64,000 nucleotides of DNA from Odontocerum albicorne (GCA_949825065.1 OX463845.1:21908516-21972515); one strand, 5' to 3'; shown: positions 44,001-56,065, numbered from the stretch's first letter. The notes: generated by a model not told the origin, from the sequence alone. A program made the numbers and translations.

Positions 44001-45104
44001 ATCAATTGCTAGGTGAACGTTATTTTTAAAAACAGCAAAACAAAATATTTGCAAATGTCACCAAATACTGGGAAAGAAGAAGAAAGATGGAAAAGGACAA
44101 GAAAATAGGAGTTTTGGAAAAACACATTCGTCATTGAAGAGATATGTAATCTTTTTTAATTCGCTATTTGAATCAAATCAACGAGGGTGCGAGTCTAACG
44201 GCATCTGGTAACTGTTTCTAAAGTCTGGCGGCATGTACAGGAAAAGATGACGTGAAGGCGGAGCGATGAACTGGAAATCCTAAAAGGAACTTTTACTTGA
44301 GCGGATCTCAAGTCCATGATTGGAAAAGTACTGAAGATAAATACTTCTGCAACATCTTAGTGGAATGTAGACTAAAAAAGATCATACCACTTGCCTAATT
44401 TATTTATTCTCGTCAAGAAAGAGTGGAATCTAACGTAACTAGATGGAGATATAAAATATTTACGGGATTAACTACTAATCCCATAAACACATTTTATATC
44501 AATTTTCCAAATCAAAATACCGCGTTAAATACAACAATATTACAGCAGGGCCTTCATTGTATTTACAAAAATCAAAATAATGCGACTTCTGTTATTGATA
44601 ATCAGAATTATCTAAAATAATATCGATAATAATTTGCTACTTGGGTGACATCTATTTTTAGATTTTAAGTTTAATTTAATATATTCCATATTAGTTTAAG
44701 GCGAAAATGAATTATGTACTACCGTTTTCCAATTCAAAGTTATCGACATTGTATTACAATACAACAAATGAAAGTTTCTTAAATCGGATTACTTTTACAT
44801 TTATGGAAAATATAAAGTTCAAATGTATAAGGGTTTAAAATTCGGTGGTAAATTCAATATAATACAATATTAACATATCTCAATATTCTCGTACTGTCAG
44901 TCCCAAAAAATAAAATAAAAAGTATGATATATCAATTAATTTTCTATGGCGGTTACTTTAATTAACAACCAAGTTGATTAAATCAAAATTATAAATTAAA
45001 AAAATAAATAAATTTATTATTCCACTAATTATATTCAATCACAGCGAGACGTGTTTCTACCTCGTATCCTCGTATATGCCGCGATAATTAAGTGGGATAA
45101 ATAT
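41066..45104. other. Four kilobases of AT-rich DNA with no recognised gene or named repeat
   Basis: The emptiest part of the window. Small items: 'gttatgtcttgtgtattata' is duplicated at about 41247 and 41300, and 'ggccgcgcataaggaactat' is repeated with a 1-bp deletion at 41690 and 41723. TACTCGTA lies at 43263. Short frames such as 41990-42253 and 44423-44620 are AT-rich and match nothing. At 44190-44390 a slightly GC-richer patch could be an old retrotransposon scrap. Confidence 0.4.
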
Positions 45105-45392
45105 ACGATCTCCGCGGCCTAGTATTTATTATTATTATTTTTAATAAGAAATACATACCTAATAAATGACGACCTAAGGAAATAAATGACTACCTCCATG
45201 TCCTAGTTGATAAGACGCATGTCTTCCAACCGTGGTATTGCGGATTCAATCTCTGTTGGTACCCATTTTTTTAAAGCGTTCCAGTTTGGTTTTCACTTAA
45301 GGGCTTTTTAACACCTGGTCGGTTGGTACATATTGTAACATGCCAATAAACCCATCAGGTTGTCATGTATACAAAGAAAGTGTAATATAATA
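45105..45392 (+). mobile_element. SINE-1 copy with an extra head scrap
   Basis: A lone head 'cgatctccgcggcctagta' at 45105-45124 precedes a full copy at 45188-45392: 'gactacctccatgtcctagt', 'ttgcggattcaatctctgt', 'aaacccatcaggttgtcatg', 'acaaagaaagtgtaatat'. Confidence 0.82.
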
Positions 45393-45429
45393 AGAAAGTA
45401 TATTTGATTACACTAAGGTAACCTTTCAT

Positions 45430-45756
45430 TCCTTTGTGTGGTACCTACATCTCAACATAGTCGAATTGATGATGCGGACATGTCGAAGAGCGTGGCAGGG
45501 AGACAATATTGTTTTCGGCCCCAGTAATCAAACCTTCGAGTTAATACTTATTAGCATAGGGAAGAATTCACAGTTCGCCATCGTACGTATTGGAAATATT
45601 ACCGCATGTTGACAGATAACAACACATACATCTAAGGCGTGCGATTATTGTTAATCGGGTTGGTACCTTTATTTTTTAGGGATATCATCGGGAATCGAAT
45701 TCAAACCCACTGGGTGGAAGGGTAGCGTCTTATCAACTAGGCCACGAAGGACGTCT
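45430..45756 (-). mobile_element. SINE-2, reverse, full length
   Basis: From the 3' end on the plus strand: 'gtggtacctacatctcaaca', 'gaagagcgtggcagggagac', 'cttcgagttaatactta', 'accgcatgttgacag', 'gaatcgaattcaaacccact' (B box complement) and 'aactaggccacgaagg' (A box complement). Confidence 0.85.
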
Positions 45757-46099
45757 AAAACTTTTCATAAAATACATAAATGAGATGATATTATAGTTGG
45801 TGTTTAGTATGACGATATATTGCTATGTGCATTGGATTCAATCAAGCGGCTTTCATCATGTCTCGTATCAACGCTCACTTCCATATCACAAGAACAAATA
45901 TTTATTAACGTACCTATTTGCAACGCGGAATTTGAATAATATATCGAGAGCAATAAAAAATCCGGTATCAACCTGTCGAGTTGTGCTTCTTAATCCGTGT
46001 TCCGTGAAAGACTGGTGACCTGCATATTTGTAAAAAGTATAAATATTACTAAAATAATACATATTCATACGCACCCAAAAACTAGTCTGAAAAAAATGC

Positions 46100-46245
46100 T
46101 AGTGATATTCCATTGGAGTGGTGCAGCGCGGGTTTCGAACCGGCGACTTCCTCCACAGGAGTTCAACGAGATAATCACGCGGCCCTACACTTCTAATTGC
46201 CCGCGAAGTTCTTGTAGACGAAACAACAAGGTGTCCTGTCAGCCG
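46100..46245 (-). mobile_element. SINE-3-like relic
   Basis: 'tggtgcagcgcgggtttcga', 'accggcgacttcctcc' and 'ataatcacgcggccctaca' form a tRNA-like head in reverse. Similar scraps lie at 3080-3175 and 13600-13765. The family body is not defined by these copies. Confidence 0.55.
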
Positions 46246-46284
46246 TAATTGTTTAAAAGTAACAATGTTTTTAATTTCAAGCAG

Positions 46285-46620
46285 GTTTTATTTCCAAACA
46301 TGATTTCCACTGACTTAGTTTTTCTGTTAAACATCAAGTCCGTAATGATGACTAAAGATAGAGAAGTATTATCCACCATGAAAAGGAGAAAGTTCGAGTA
46401 TTTTGAACATATGCTGCGAGGAGAAAAATATGACATACTGATATCGCAGGAGAAAATTAAGACCCGAAGAAGTGCGGGAAGAAAAAATATATTTTGGATG
46501 AAGAATTTACAGGAGTGGTTTCATTGTGGTACTATATCTTAGTTCAGATCTGCTGCCTCAAAGGTAAAGATAACTATGATGATCTCCAACCTTAGAAGAG
46601 GAGAGGAACTTTAAAGAAGA
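46285..46620 (+). mobile_element. LINE family C reverse-transcriptase tail
   Basis: Frame 46249-46542 contains MTKDREVLSTMKRRKFEYF, EHMLRGEKYDILI, QEKIKTRRSAGRKNIFWMK and NLQEWF. After a stop it continues with FRSAASKVKITMMISNLRRG. This is the conserved tail 'REVL.T.KRRKLEYFGH..RGEKY.LL....GKI.GKR..GRR...WL.NLR.W' of a common insect LINE ORF2. Only copy of this family here. Confidence 0.88.
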
Positions 46621-47189
46621 TGAAATTAAACACAAATTCTAAGAGCGTTATGTAATGTACAATATAAATTTGCTCGAAGAAAGCTTGTAGCAGATTATAT
46701 TTGTTCATCGTTTTGGAACTTGAATCTGCTTGCATTCGAATTCTAATGTTTGATATTTTAAGACTGTGTATTTCCTGAATTTCAAAAGCTAGTACACATA
46801 CATTTATATTCTTACAAACGTTATCCAACCATAGGGTGTCCTTTTATTCTTGACAATATATTAATTTACTATGTTCAAAACACTGTCATGAATATCTATA
46901 GTAATTTTTAAACAAACACTGGTTGATTGGAAGAAATTGCTTGAAAGCAATAAATTCGCCAGATATATTTCCATGAAAGTGTTAAAATAATATAAATAAA
47001 TAGGATGAGTGTGTGGTGACATTCTATCAATGTTGCACACAATAACTTGTCCGCTGATCCCTGGTAGCTGCTTGGAAGAAGACCTGCTGAAAGAAAGCAC
47101 CTATGCCATCACAGTTCCTTCTTTCTGAATTGGTAGGCTATAAATTTGGTGTTGTCGACACGTTAGGAATGGAATAAATATGATGGACA
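46621..47189. other. Non-coding stretch, no feature recognised
   Basis: Nothing shared with other regions apart from a SINE-1-like phrase near 46920-46965 ('gattggaagaaattgcttg'). Confidence 0.3.
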
Positions 47190-47505
47190 ATCTTTTTGTA
47201 TTGTATTAAACTTTCGTTATATATGGTACAATCTGGCGGACGTTTTGCTATGTGGTAATCTCTTCTAAACAACCAGCAAGATGTTAAACAGGCTTTAAGT
47301 AAAATCAACGATATTAAAAATTTAACCCGCAACCTTCGAGTTGGAAGACAGAGTCTTACCAACTAGGACACGGAAATTGTCACTAACACTTAGAAGCGTT
47401 ATTCAAATATAGGATGGACAATATTTTTGTACTATATTGCATTGTATTGCACTTTCATTGTATACAATACAACCTGGCGAGTTTATAGCCACGTGTCAAT
47501 TTTCG
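47190..47505 (-). mobile_element. SINE-1, reverse, plus second tail fragment
   Basis: First copy 47190-47390: 'tattgtattaaactttcgt', 'gctatgtggtaatctcttc', 'atttaacccgcaaccttcga'. A second tail at 47430-47505 ('gtattgcactttcattgtat', 'caacctggcgagtttatag') stops after about 75 bp, where the GC-rich block begins. Confidence 0.78.
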
Positions 47506-47539
47506 ATCGCGAAGAATTGTCTATTATCATCAATCGTGT

Positions 47540-47680
47540 TTCTTGAAAAGTTCAGAGCCACTGCTGTCGAGGCAAGTTCCACGCGGTCAGGCCCGGCGCG
47601 TGGGAGGAGGGAGATGAAGCGACTGAAATGGGTAGGCGGCCGGGCGGTGCGCCGAACTCGCTGCGGGTAATTGCTAATTA
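47540..47680. promoter_or_regulatory. CpG-rich block, possible promoter or first exon
   Basis: 'cacgcggtcaggcccggcgc', 'ggtaggcggccgggcggtgc' and 'gccgaactcgctgcggg' make a 140-bp block rich in CpG within AT-rich DNA. It matches no repeat elsewhere in the window. It lies upstream of the minus-strand F-box gene and could be its promoter or 5' untranslated exon, but nothing in the sequence links them. No TATA box or clear initiator was identified. Confidence 0.25.
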
Positions 47681-48021
47681 TTGACAGATAAAAAAACATT
47701 CTTTATTCACTTTGTCCTGAATTCAGGATGAGAATGGATGGTTCGATGGTCTGCTAATGATTTCGAGACGAGACCGCGAGTGATTCATTTATCTTGATAG
47801 CCGGTTTACTCATTTCAAACTTTTTTGTACGTATGACCTTTGTTGAAAAGAGTGTTTATTTGTTACTTTTTTATTTTATTTAATTTATTAGGGACAGTAC
47901 ACACCGTTGATACGTGAAGATTTCGGTGTATTGAATTACGAGTAGTTTCGGCCCAGTGGTCTAATGGTTAGCACAGTAAAACGTCCAGAGCGTGAACTCA
48001 ACCGGGTTCCGAATAGGTAAC

Positions 48022-48235
48022 CAACCACCGTGTTAAGACGCCTGTCTCTCAGCCCGGAGATTGCGGGTTCAAATCCCGCTAGAACCCAGATTTTTTCAAA
48101 AGGATTCCAGTCCTTGGTTTTCATTTAAGGCCTTTTTTACAACTTTTTGATTGGCTGGAAGATATTGCCACATAACAATACGCCCGCCAGTTTGTATTGT
48201 ATACAATGAAAGTGTAATAAAATACAATATACTTT
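48022..48235 (+). mobile_element. SINE-1 copy
   Basis: 'gttaagacgcctgtctctca', 'ttgcgggttcaaatcccgct', 'gattccagtccttggttttc', 'atgaaagtgtaataaaatac'. The first part of the head is replaced by another tRNA-like scrap ('cagtggtctaatggttagca' at about 47955). Confidence 0.82.
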
Positions 48236-48249
48236 ATAATACTTTCAGG

Positions 48250-48440
48250 TCCTTTTAACACTTTCGTTTTAGTACAACCTGGCGGGTTTGTTGCCTTTTC
48301 TTCAAACCAACCAGAAATATGTTAAATATGCATTGAGTGAAAACAAAACTGAAATTATTTTTGAAAAAAAAAATCGGGAACCAACAGTAATTGAACCTGC
48401 ACCCCTCGCGTTGAAAGATATGCGTCTTGCCAATCAGTTT
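48250..48440 (-). mobile_element. SINE-1, reverse
   Basis: 'cacaacctggcgggtttgtt'-like tail (TACAACCTGGCGGG at 48274), 'aaccaaccagaaatatgtta', 'attgaacctgcacccctcgc'. It faces the copy at 48022-48235, so the two form an inverted pair. Confidence 0.8.
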
Positions 48441-48904
48441 AGAAATCAATGGAGGGAAATTACAGTTGTAATAACGCTTCTTAGCTACTAAAAATTTAGG
48501 AGAGCTCTTGGAGTGATATGTATGTCAAGCGGAACAGAGCTATTATATGTCAATTAAACATTACATTAGAAAATAAGTTTAACTCACACATTATATGAAA
48601 CATCGCATGCTCTACATAATAAATCATCGCAGTAGAACACAAAATGAAACGCAAACTACGATTTTTGATCAATTTAATATGTGATCACGGGCTATATTTT
48701 TTTCTTATAACTCTACTTATCAGGTAGGTGATCATCATTGACAGCAATACATTACATCACTTGCCTAGAGCAAACAATTTATCTTCTTCAAATAATCACC
48801 TTCTGTACTTCTTTCCAGTAAAAATGGTGTACTACAACAATTAGCAAGTCATGATAATCAATCAGCTCAATTCGCGTTTTACTCGTATGTCACATTTTTC
48901 TGTA

Positions 48905-49203
48905 ATGTGGTAGGTACCCTTCAATATATTAGAATTGGTAATTCTGAAATAATGAAGAGTGTGGTCCGGAGACAATATTGTATTCGGCTCCAGTGATCGT
49001 CATTTCATGTAACGTAACAATACTTCACTGCTCGTGAAATATTATTACCTTACAGCGTGCGCGAGTATTGTTACTTGACGAACTGGGCCTTTTAGGATAT
49101 CTCGTATACCAGACTGGGCCTTTTTTTTAGGAAATCTCGAGAATTGAACTTGAAACCACCGAGTGGTAGTCAAAATCTTACCAATTAGACCACGGTGGTC
49201 ATC
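48905..49203 (-). mobile_element. SINE-2, reverse
   Basis: 'gtaggtacccttcaatatat', 'gtccggagacaatattgtat', 'gcgagtattgttacttgac', 'gaattgaacttgaaaccacc', 'gaccacggtggtcatc'. It contains a duplicated 'ctgggcctttt' at 49082 and 49113. Confidence 0.8.
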
Positions 49204-49214
49204 ATACACAGATG

Positions 49215-49400
49215 ATATATTCAGATGGAGTGATCATGTGGATAAGATGGAAAGTGATAGGATCATACATAGCAACAATCCAAGATATCGCATTCCACGA
49301 AGGACGCCTAAAAGGTAGAAATACAGCTAGTGCTCTACCATCGAGGAATGGTTTTCGCAACGTAACCTATACAAGTTCATATTAAGAAGAAGAAGAAAAT
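49215..49400 (+). mobile_element. LINE family D tail fragment
   Basis: Translation FRWSDHVDKMESDRIIH and YRIPRRTPKR matches the 'RW.DHV..M..DR......G...R..GRPRKRW' tail of another insect LINE family. It ends in an 'aagaagaagaagaaa' run, a plausible 3' tail. Confidence 0.65.
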
Positions 49401-50204
49401 AAATATTACGTTTTGATTGCGACTTTGTATTACATGGGTCCGAATACATTGAATTAAACAATATTCCATATATGGATGATATTTCATGGCATCGGCCCTG
49501 AACAAAGTTGATTGGAATAAATTCGCCTAAGGCAATAAACTTGTTAGTGTCGCAAAAAAAAGAAAAGCAAACTGATTGTTGTGTTGTGTAATACATAGAC
49601 ACAATATGTAGTATGGAGGTAAAAAGATGTATATATACTAACGACTCAAGATCTTTTTTTAATGCGTCGCATTAAGTATAATATAAACGATGTGTCATAT
49701 ACAGTGTAACAGACGGTGATAAAAATAACGAATAAATCACTCGAGATTACCGAGCATAAATAGAGCATCTAGCAAGTTTTTCCAGAGTACAATAATCTCT
49801 CCATTTGATTGGCTCTAGGTAATTGATTCCGGAAAACCGTGTAAATTGGGAAATTGAATGACACATAAATAGGAGATATTTAAAGTATTTTCAGATATTC
49901 TATTCTTTCTTACTTAAAAAAACCTATTGTTTTTTTATAAGTGGCAACTTATTTATTTATACGGAGACAAAATACACATAACTTATAATTTGGTGTACCT
50001 ATTCAAATATAATCTGGCTGGATAAATCTTCCATTGTTACAGTTGTAGCAAAACAAGAAACAAAATATAATAATACGATGTTGCCAGTGGCAGAAAATAC
50101 AAATAACGATTAAAGAAGCTTAATTCTTATTAAATAAATGTCAGTATTATGCATTTAAAATTTCAAATAAACCACGTTCAAGTGAATTCGCGTAAATGGA
50201 GACC

Positions 50205-50540
50205 GCGGAAACGAAGTGTAACTCAGTGTCTTGGTAAATAAGACGTATGCCTCCAACTGAGAGTTTCAAAACATAAAAAGGGTTCTACCAGTCTGGTTGA
50301 ATGGTTCGTCTGGTGATAATATTCATGCGCGTTGGTTGTGTGCGAGTATTGTTACCTAGCTACGTGTACTATATTAACAACATGTAGGATAACGGACTGG
50401 GATTTATGTGGTTACTCCAGTTGTGTTAAGCCCGAAGGCTGGATTAATGAGAACGAATACATTTTTTTCTCGAACTCGCGCTCGTAATATGTGTGTATCA
50501 CCAATTCGGATATTTTGGGGGTACCATACGAATGAATGAC
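50205..50540 (+). mobile_element. SINE-2 copy
   Basis: 'gaatggttcgtctggtgat', 'gcgagtattgttacctagc', 'gttactccagttgtgttaag', 'ccaattcggatattttggg', ending 'ggtaccatacgaatgaatga' at 50519-50538. The head is unusually diverged. Confidence 0.82.
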
Positions 50541-50587
50541 TATAATAACATACTCGTATATATCCAAATGCTCTGTTACTATCTAAA

Positions 50588-50785
50588 AATATACACGCAT
50601 ACATATCTTCATGCCATTTCCCTTGCGGGATAGGCAGAAATAACAGATATTCGTCCAATATTTTCGCTTCCTCTAAATTAATACATAATATTTTATTGTT
50701 CTTGGTTGGAAGAGATTTTCACATGGCAATAATCCCACCAAGTTGTATTGTATGCAACGAAAGCGTAATACAATATAATAATACA
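50588..50785. mobile_element. LINE A 3' scrap (minus) and SINE-1 3' scrap (plus)
   Basis: 'catgccatttcccttgcggg' at 50610-50632 is the family A terminus in reverse. At 50690-50785 'ggttggaagagattttcaca', 'caccaagttgtattgtatg' and 'aacgaaagcgtaatacaata' are the SINE-1 3' half. Confidence 0.7.
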
Positions 50786-51809
50786 ACTTTACTTTCTCTT
50801 AGAATCCGTTCCACTTAAACTATTCATCTTTTTCTCGGTCTACTTATTTATGGCAGGCACACCGTATCTAATAAATAAATTACCAATAAATTGACAAAAC
50901 AAAAAGTGTTATGAGAAATATACTAATTAGATATATTAATTTTAATTATATAGAAATCGGTAACACTGATATAACTTACAGATATTTATTTTATTTAAAT
51001 CCTCAGAATGATACTTTCACATATTTATTATTATTTTAACAAGGGCATAATAACATTTTGAGCTTACAATGATACCTACTCGTATATGTTATATAAACAG
51101 TATATTTAAAAAAAATATATGTTAAATTTTATTAATTTAAATATTTTGAGATCAATTTTATTATTATTCATTAGATCATTATCATTTTTAGGATTTTTAG
51201 TTACAGTAAATTTTAAGTATGTGGTTCTTGTTAAAATAATAATAAATATTTAATAAGTTTTATTTTAACATTGGTATAATAAAATTAGAAATTTCAGATA
51301 TAATAACGTACATATTTTATAACAAATCAATTTTAATTTAATTGAGTAATAAAGATTTTTTTAATAATTAAAATTGTAAATAAAATTCGAAATTGTATTT
51401 GTAAGTCTTGAATTGGCATTTTTCCACCCAATGCAACAATCTCGAAACATCTCGGATACCTATATACAGCTAGCTCGTGGTTTATGTCGGTCTTATTTAA
51501 GCTGATTCACTACAATGTCGGTTAGTTTAGAGTTTCGAGAGAATCTCATAATTCTAACGTAACACGTTTCTCGCGTACTAACGTGCCGATGAGAAAGTTA
51601 TTCTTGCCAAACTATATGCGCTTTTGCGAGCTCGTCTAAAACCAGAGAAAAATAAATATATGCCAATCCTTTCAGTTATGTTTTACCTTGCTGATGAATT
51701 ATATAAAATTTACCATGACTGGAAACAAAGTGCTAACTCATAAAGGAACATAGTGTCATCCATTGCCATTATACTGAAATTTTTCAAAAAGAAAGATAAA
51801 ATCTTAAAA
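50786..51809. other. Very AT-rich stretch, no feature recognised
   Basis: One TACTCGTA at 51077. No coding or repeat signal seen. Confidence 0.3.
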
Positions 51810-52495
51810 AGGAGTTGCCCAGAAAATTCAGTAAAAAATACTGTAACGAAAAATATTTAATTCATTTCACTAACACATTTGAGCAAGTCGAAGAAATGTA
51901 CCTTCGAAGCATGTTCACGTCAGATAACCGCGTCAAGTGCGATATTAAAAGATTAGTAGCAGACAATAAAGTGAACGGTGGGTGTACAACGTGTTTACCG
52001 ATCGGTGTATTTCAAGAGAAGCAAAGCTGGCTTATAATGGAATATTGGACCGAACAGTAGGATATGCAGGTGAAACTTGGACATGACAAAAAAGTGATGG
52101 AAGTAAGATAAATGCAGTAGAAATGAGAGCGTTTTGTAGAATGTGTGGAAAAACAATATATGACAGAATAAGGAATTAGGACATTAGGAAAGAATGCGAA
52201 TTGAAAGAAGATGCAGTGCTTAAGATGAAGAAAGAAGCATTGCGATGGTTCGGTCACTTAGAAAGAATGAGTGACACAAAATTAATATGGTATGAGAAAT
52301 TTGGTAAGGCCTAGTGGCACGACCACGTGAATTAAATTCTGAAAGACAGAAGAGTGAAAAGCATTTATAATAGGAGAGTATATATGACAACGTGTATTGA
52401 CGTGGCAGAAGCGAACAGTGTGTGTTAGGATAGAATGAAGTGGAGAACTGTTTTTTTCTGCCTACTCCAATAGGGACATGGCGTGATGGTGATTA
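51810..52495 (+). pseudogene. LINE family A reverse-transcriptase C-terminal half, decayed
   Basis: In order: EEMYLRSMFTSDNRVKCDIK and RLVADNKVNGG (51895-51990; compare 'YLGS.FT.DG....DI..RV...NKVNG' in the family), then GYAGETWT and KINAVEMRAFCRMCGKT. These are followed by KEALRWFGHLERMSDTKLI near 52230-52285, a degenerate linker, and ILKDRRVKSIYNRRVYMTTC near 52335-52395. The 3' end 'aatagggacatggcgtgat' lies at 52468-52486. Stops and shifts rule out function. Confidence 0.88.
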
Positions 52496-53204
52496 TGAAC
52501 ATATTTGAGACAATTATATTTTGCATTTTATACATGTAATTGAATTGTGCAATAACTTTTAAGGTAAAAAAATATTTTAAATGTATTATTGAAGCAGGCT
52601 TGGAACTTAGCTCATGGACGACCCACTGAAGGTTAATTTTATGCCAAATCTTTTTGGGCCAGTTGTTTCAGAAACGTAACCTCGACGTTAATCAAGGGTT
52701 ATATTTACTTATATACATTTTTCGGATTTCGGTGTAATTTGTACTGCTCGCCTTGTCCACCCAACAGGATCGTATTTAAATTGGAAACGTGCAAAGAAAA
52801 GTAGGCCGTGCTTTCTGGTTCATTACAGATTTGGTAGCAAACGTTAATTATCGATGTCTATTCGCGCGTTATATTGCTCCGAATAACTGTTCTTGTCCGA
52901 TGTTGTCTTTTGGAAAGCACAAAAACACGCTCCGATATACATCAGGTGAGCTCACCACTGTATCGATTTAGAGAGCTGGAGTACGAAAAACAAAGGAAGG
53001 AAAATTATTTTACAAATACAACATTTATAGAAAGTTTTTTACACATTAGAAAAGTTCGGGACAAAGTATTAAATTAATTTGGACAAATGGTAAATTTAAG
53101 TTACAAAATATACCTGACAAAGAAAGATTACCTTCGATTGGGTTAGAGAAAACCAGTCCATCAACCAAATCAACCTCAGATCGGATAAATTAATTATAAG
53201 CTCA
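52496..53204. other. Non-coding stretch, no feature recognised
   Basis: The 60- and 67-codon frames at 52789-53077 overlap in different frames and match nothing. Confidence 0.3.
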
Positions 53205-53690
53205 TACACATGCCATTTCCCTGTTGGAGTAAGCAAATAGGATAGAGTCTCATACATTTCTATCACAATCTACTTCCTTCGCCTCCTCCACATGCATGCG
53301 TGTTCTCCGTTTCCACGTCTACAGTTCCTTATGTTACTTTTATTCCTAACCTTTCGTTTTTTCAAAATTTTATATACTTGGTCCAACAATACTTTTCTAC
53401 GAGTATCACGGCTTATATTCATGTTTGCGTTCTAAATATATCTAGTTAGTTTTTCGCCACCCATCCATTCAACATGCCCACACCACCTCGAATTGTCTAT
53501 TGACCCTGCTTAACACATCAGGTTTTAGCTTACATTCATCCTAAATAAATACACATCTTATTCTGTCATAAATCAATACATATTCTTCTCAATGCACGCA
53601 TTTTTACCACATTTACTCTGCTCCTTAAATTCATTTTCCACATCTACTCCCATACACCAATGTTAGCATGATTAACTATGAACCATCATT
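53205..53690 (-). mobile_element. LINE family A 3' half
   Basis: From the plus strand: 'catgccatttccctgttgga' terminus, 'tatatacttggtccaac' (complement of LDQV), 'ccatccattcaacatgccca' (complement of WAC.VEWM-like GHVERM region), 'cttattctgtcataaatc' (complement of YDRI.). Contains TACGAGTA at 53398. Confidence 0.78.
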
Positions 53691-54404
53691 TCAGTAGATC
53701 TTAGATAATCGAAAGCTCATATTTAAATAAATTGCAATTTTGAAATAATTAAATTATGCCTGGTGTGGACCTCAGCAATTTTTATTTCTATTTCAAGCAC
53801 TAGTCAAATAATATATATAGTTGAAATAAGTTCCCTTGTTATTTACATTTTATCACCTGATATAAGCATTACACGTTTAAACATAGCTACTTTAAAAGTA
53901 CTTTTAGTGACTATTAAACCCCGTTAAAGAAAACCAACCTTAAAATCATTCTCACTTTTTTTTTTAAGAATAAACATTTGCAAACGGAAGTTGCAAGTTT
54001 TAATTTATTAATCGTGAGTATGTAACAATTAAGTAACTCCATGTCTGGTTTGGCGGATATTTTGAATGTAGATGTTGTTGAGTTCAGGATGGTTTCCTCA
54101 ATCTAAGGTCTTGACGGGGAGACTGGTTATTCTATATTATCTTCAGTATATTATGTTTTATAATATGCCTCACTATTAATACCTCTCGACAGAGATTCTA
54201 TTATTACGTTATAAGGTATAATATTTTATTAAGTCTTGTATTATTGATTGAATAATTTTTTTTACTTTCCGTATTGTACTTGTAACATACTTGACAGATA
54301 TACGAGTATGTATCCAATTTTTTTTTGTTAAAGGAATTTGATTCGTTAACCTTTGTTTTTTAATTATGTCTGTTATGTATAGGACACTAATAAATTATAC
54401 CAAC
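53691..54404. other. AT-rich stretch, no feature recognised
   Basis: One TACGAGTA at 54301. Nothing else. Confidence 0.3.
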
Positions 54405-54620
54405 AAACACTGAAGACTCTGTGACCTAGTCAATGAGACACCTGTCTTCCAGCCCGGGGGTTGCGTGTTCGATTCCCGTTGATACCCAGATTTGTTTAGC
54501 TGTCTGATTTTCATTTAAGGCTAGTTTAACATCTTTCTAGTTGATTGTAAAAGGTCGCCATATTGCAATTAATCCACCAGGTTGTACTATACACAACGAA
54601 AGTGTAATACAATAATACAG
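54405..54620 (+). mobile_element. SINE-1 copy
   Basis: 'gactctgtgacctagtcaat', 'gggggttgcgtgttcgattc', 'tttcatttaaggctagttt', 'ccaccaggttgtactataca', 'caacgaaagtgtaatacaat'. Among the best preserved. Confidence 0.88.
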
Positions 54621-54822
54621 ACAATCGGAAATGACTTTTTACCCGAGGGAAGTAACTCAGTGCAGATTTCTAACTGGGAGCTTTTGTTGAAAAGTCCACC
54701 ATGTCACTGGTTTTCTATCAATCATATCAGATTTTTAATGAAATATTAAATCTCTAATACTCCCATTAAATGCAGTAACACTAACTAGAAAACTTTAAAA
54801 TAAACATTATATTATTTATTAT

Positions 54823-54960
54823 TAAGGCATTAACACTGTGGAGGTTTAAAAACATTGTAATTTGTTTACTCAAACACTGTTTATTCCACTGAATATAGCG
54901 GTATAACTCTTATATCAAGTGGAATTAATAGTGTTTGATTAAACAAATTACAAAAGAAAC
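54823..54960. mobile_element. Compact foldback related to 40438-40868
   Basis: 'taaggcattaacactgtgga' and 'ggtttaaaaacattgtaat' match the complement of 40842-40868. Then 'caaacactgtttattccac' and 'gtggaattaatagtgtttg' form an inverted pair of about 35 bp around 'atagcggtataactcttata'. The central loop of the larger relative is missing. Confidence 0.72.
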
Positions 54961-55335
54961 ATTGATTTGCAATTGGGTTTAATCTCGATTCTCTACTTAA
55001 AATTAACAAACAAAGCAGTAAAATACTATTTTTATTGAATATTTTCAATAAATATAACAATTTAATAAATATAAAAATTGTTCGTGATTTAAGAAAAAAG
55101 GTAATATAAAGTTAAACTGAAAATATTGACATATGTGTATGCAGTTACTGTTATCCTGTTTCCAACGGCGGCATACATCTCCGAATAAGTTAATTTACAA
55201 ATTATTCGAGTAGTTCCTAATTTTTTATACTATTTAAAGATTCAGAAGAGTATTTTGAAGGATATAGAAACACATCAATAATATAGCTAGAATGCAATTT
55301 TTTTATGAAGACAGGCTGAGGTAATCAATCATATT
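54961..55335. other. AT-rich stretch, no feature recognised
   Basis: Non-coding by eye. Confidence 0.3.
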
Positions 55336-55462
55336 GTTTTATTGTATACGTTCGTTGTATACAGTACACCAGGCGAGTTTATTATTGGGTACAAACGAGA
55401 ATCCAGCCCGTAATCACACGGTTAAAAGATAGTCTTACCCACTAGACCACGGAGGTGGTCTA
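55336..55462 (-). mobile_element. SINE-1, reverse, internal deletion
   Basis: 'cgttcgttgtatacagtaca' is joined directly to 'ggtacaaacgagaatccagc' and 'tagaccacggaggtgg', so most of the body is missing. Confidence 0.7.
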
Positions 55463-55916
55463 TGTAGAATATAAGGAATGTGTAGTAACACAATTTAACG
55501 CGCTGCAGGTAGGATAAAAAAAATATGATAGTTAAAAAAATGATTTATGATAGTTAAAAACAAAGAGAATTATAATAATAGGGAAGGTCCGATGTCATGA
55601 GGGTTGTCCGTTGGCATAGTACGAGTTGAATCGATGGAATCTTGATTTAAGTTTATGTGCGTCAACTAAGTATGTAATAATTACCCAGATCAACAATATC
55701 TGAAACGTTCTAAAGTTCGTACAAAGTGAAAAAATATATAAAATCCAATGTATAAAATCCGATGACGGTCAAATAGCACATTATTGTCGATATTAATTTA
55801 GTCGGTTCTGATTCGTAATAACAGATGTCAAACAATTTTTTACTTTTTTAAATAAAATTATCCCCACGCTGTTATAATTCAATTATAGAAATAAAATAAT
55901 TTATTTTTATCGACAT

Positions 55917-56065
55917 CCTGATGTAGTGTTGAATAAATAATAGTCGCGAGTGAAGATTTTATAGTTTTGACATTCAGCTGTCAGGTGATGTGTCGGGGTG
56001 GTTTGTTGTATTTAATGCAGTATTTTATTTGAGATATTGATAAAAAATGTTTTTATAGAAACAAT
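55917..56065. repeat. Dispersed repeat R2, copy 2
   Basis: 'cctgatgtagtgttgaataa', 'tagttttgacattcagctg' and 'tttaatgcagtattttattt' match 22127-22290 in order and orientation. The stretch 56066-56612 holds nothing recognised besides TACGAGTA at 56322. Confidence 0.7.

Noticed and set aside
46997..47110. Possible conserved coding stretch near 47020-47100
   Set aside because: Short minus-strand frame only, no family resemblance, and no exon boundaries.
47945..48020. tRNA-like sequence 'cagtggtctaatggttagca'
   Set aside because: An A-box-like segment is present, but no cloverleaf with acceptor stem and T-arm can be formed. It runs into a SINE-1 head. It is a tRNA-derived SINE scrap, not a tRNA gene. 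The same applies to the other tRNA-like heads.
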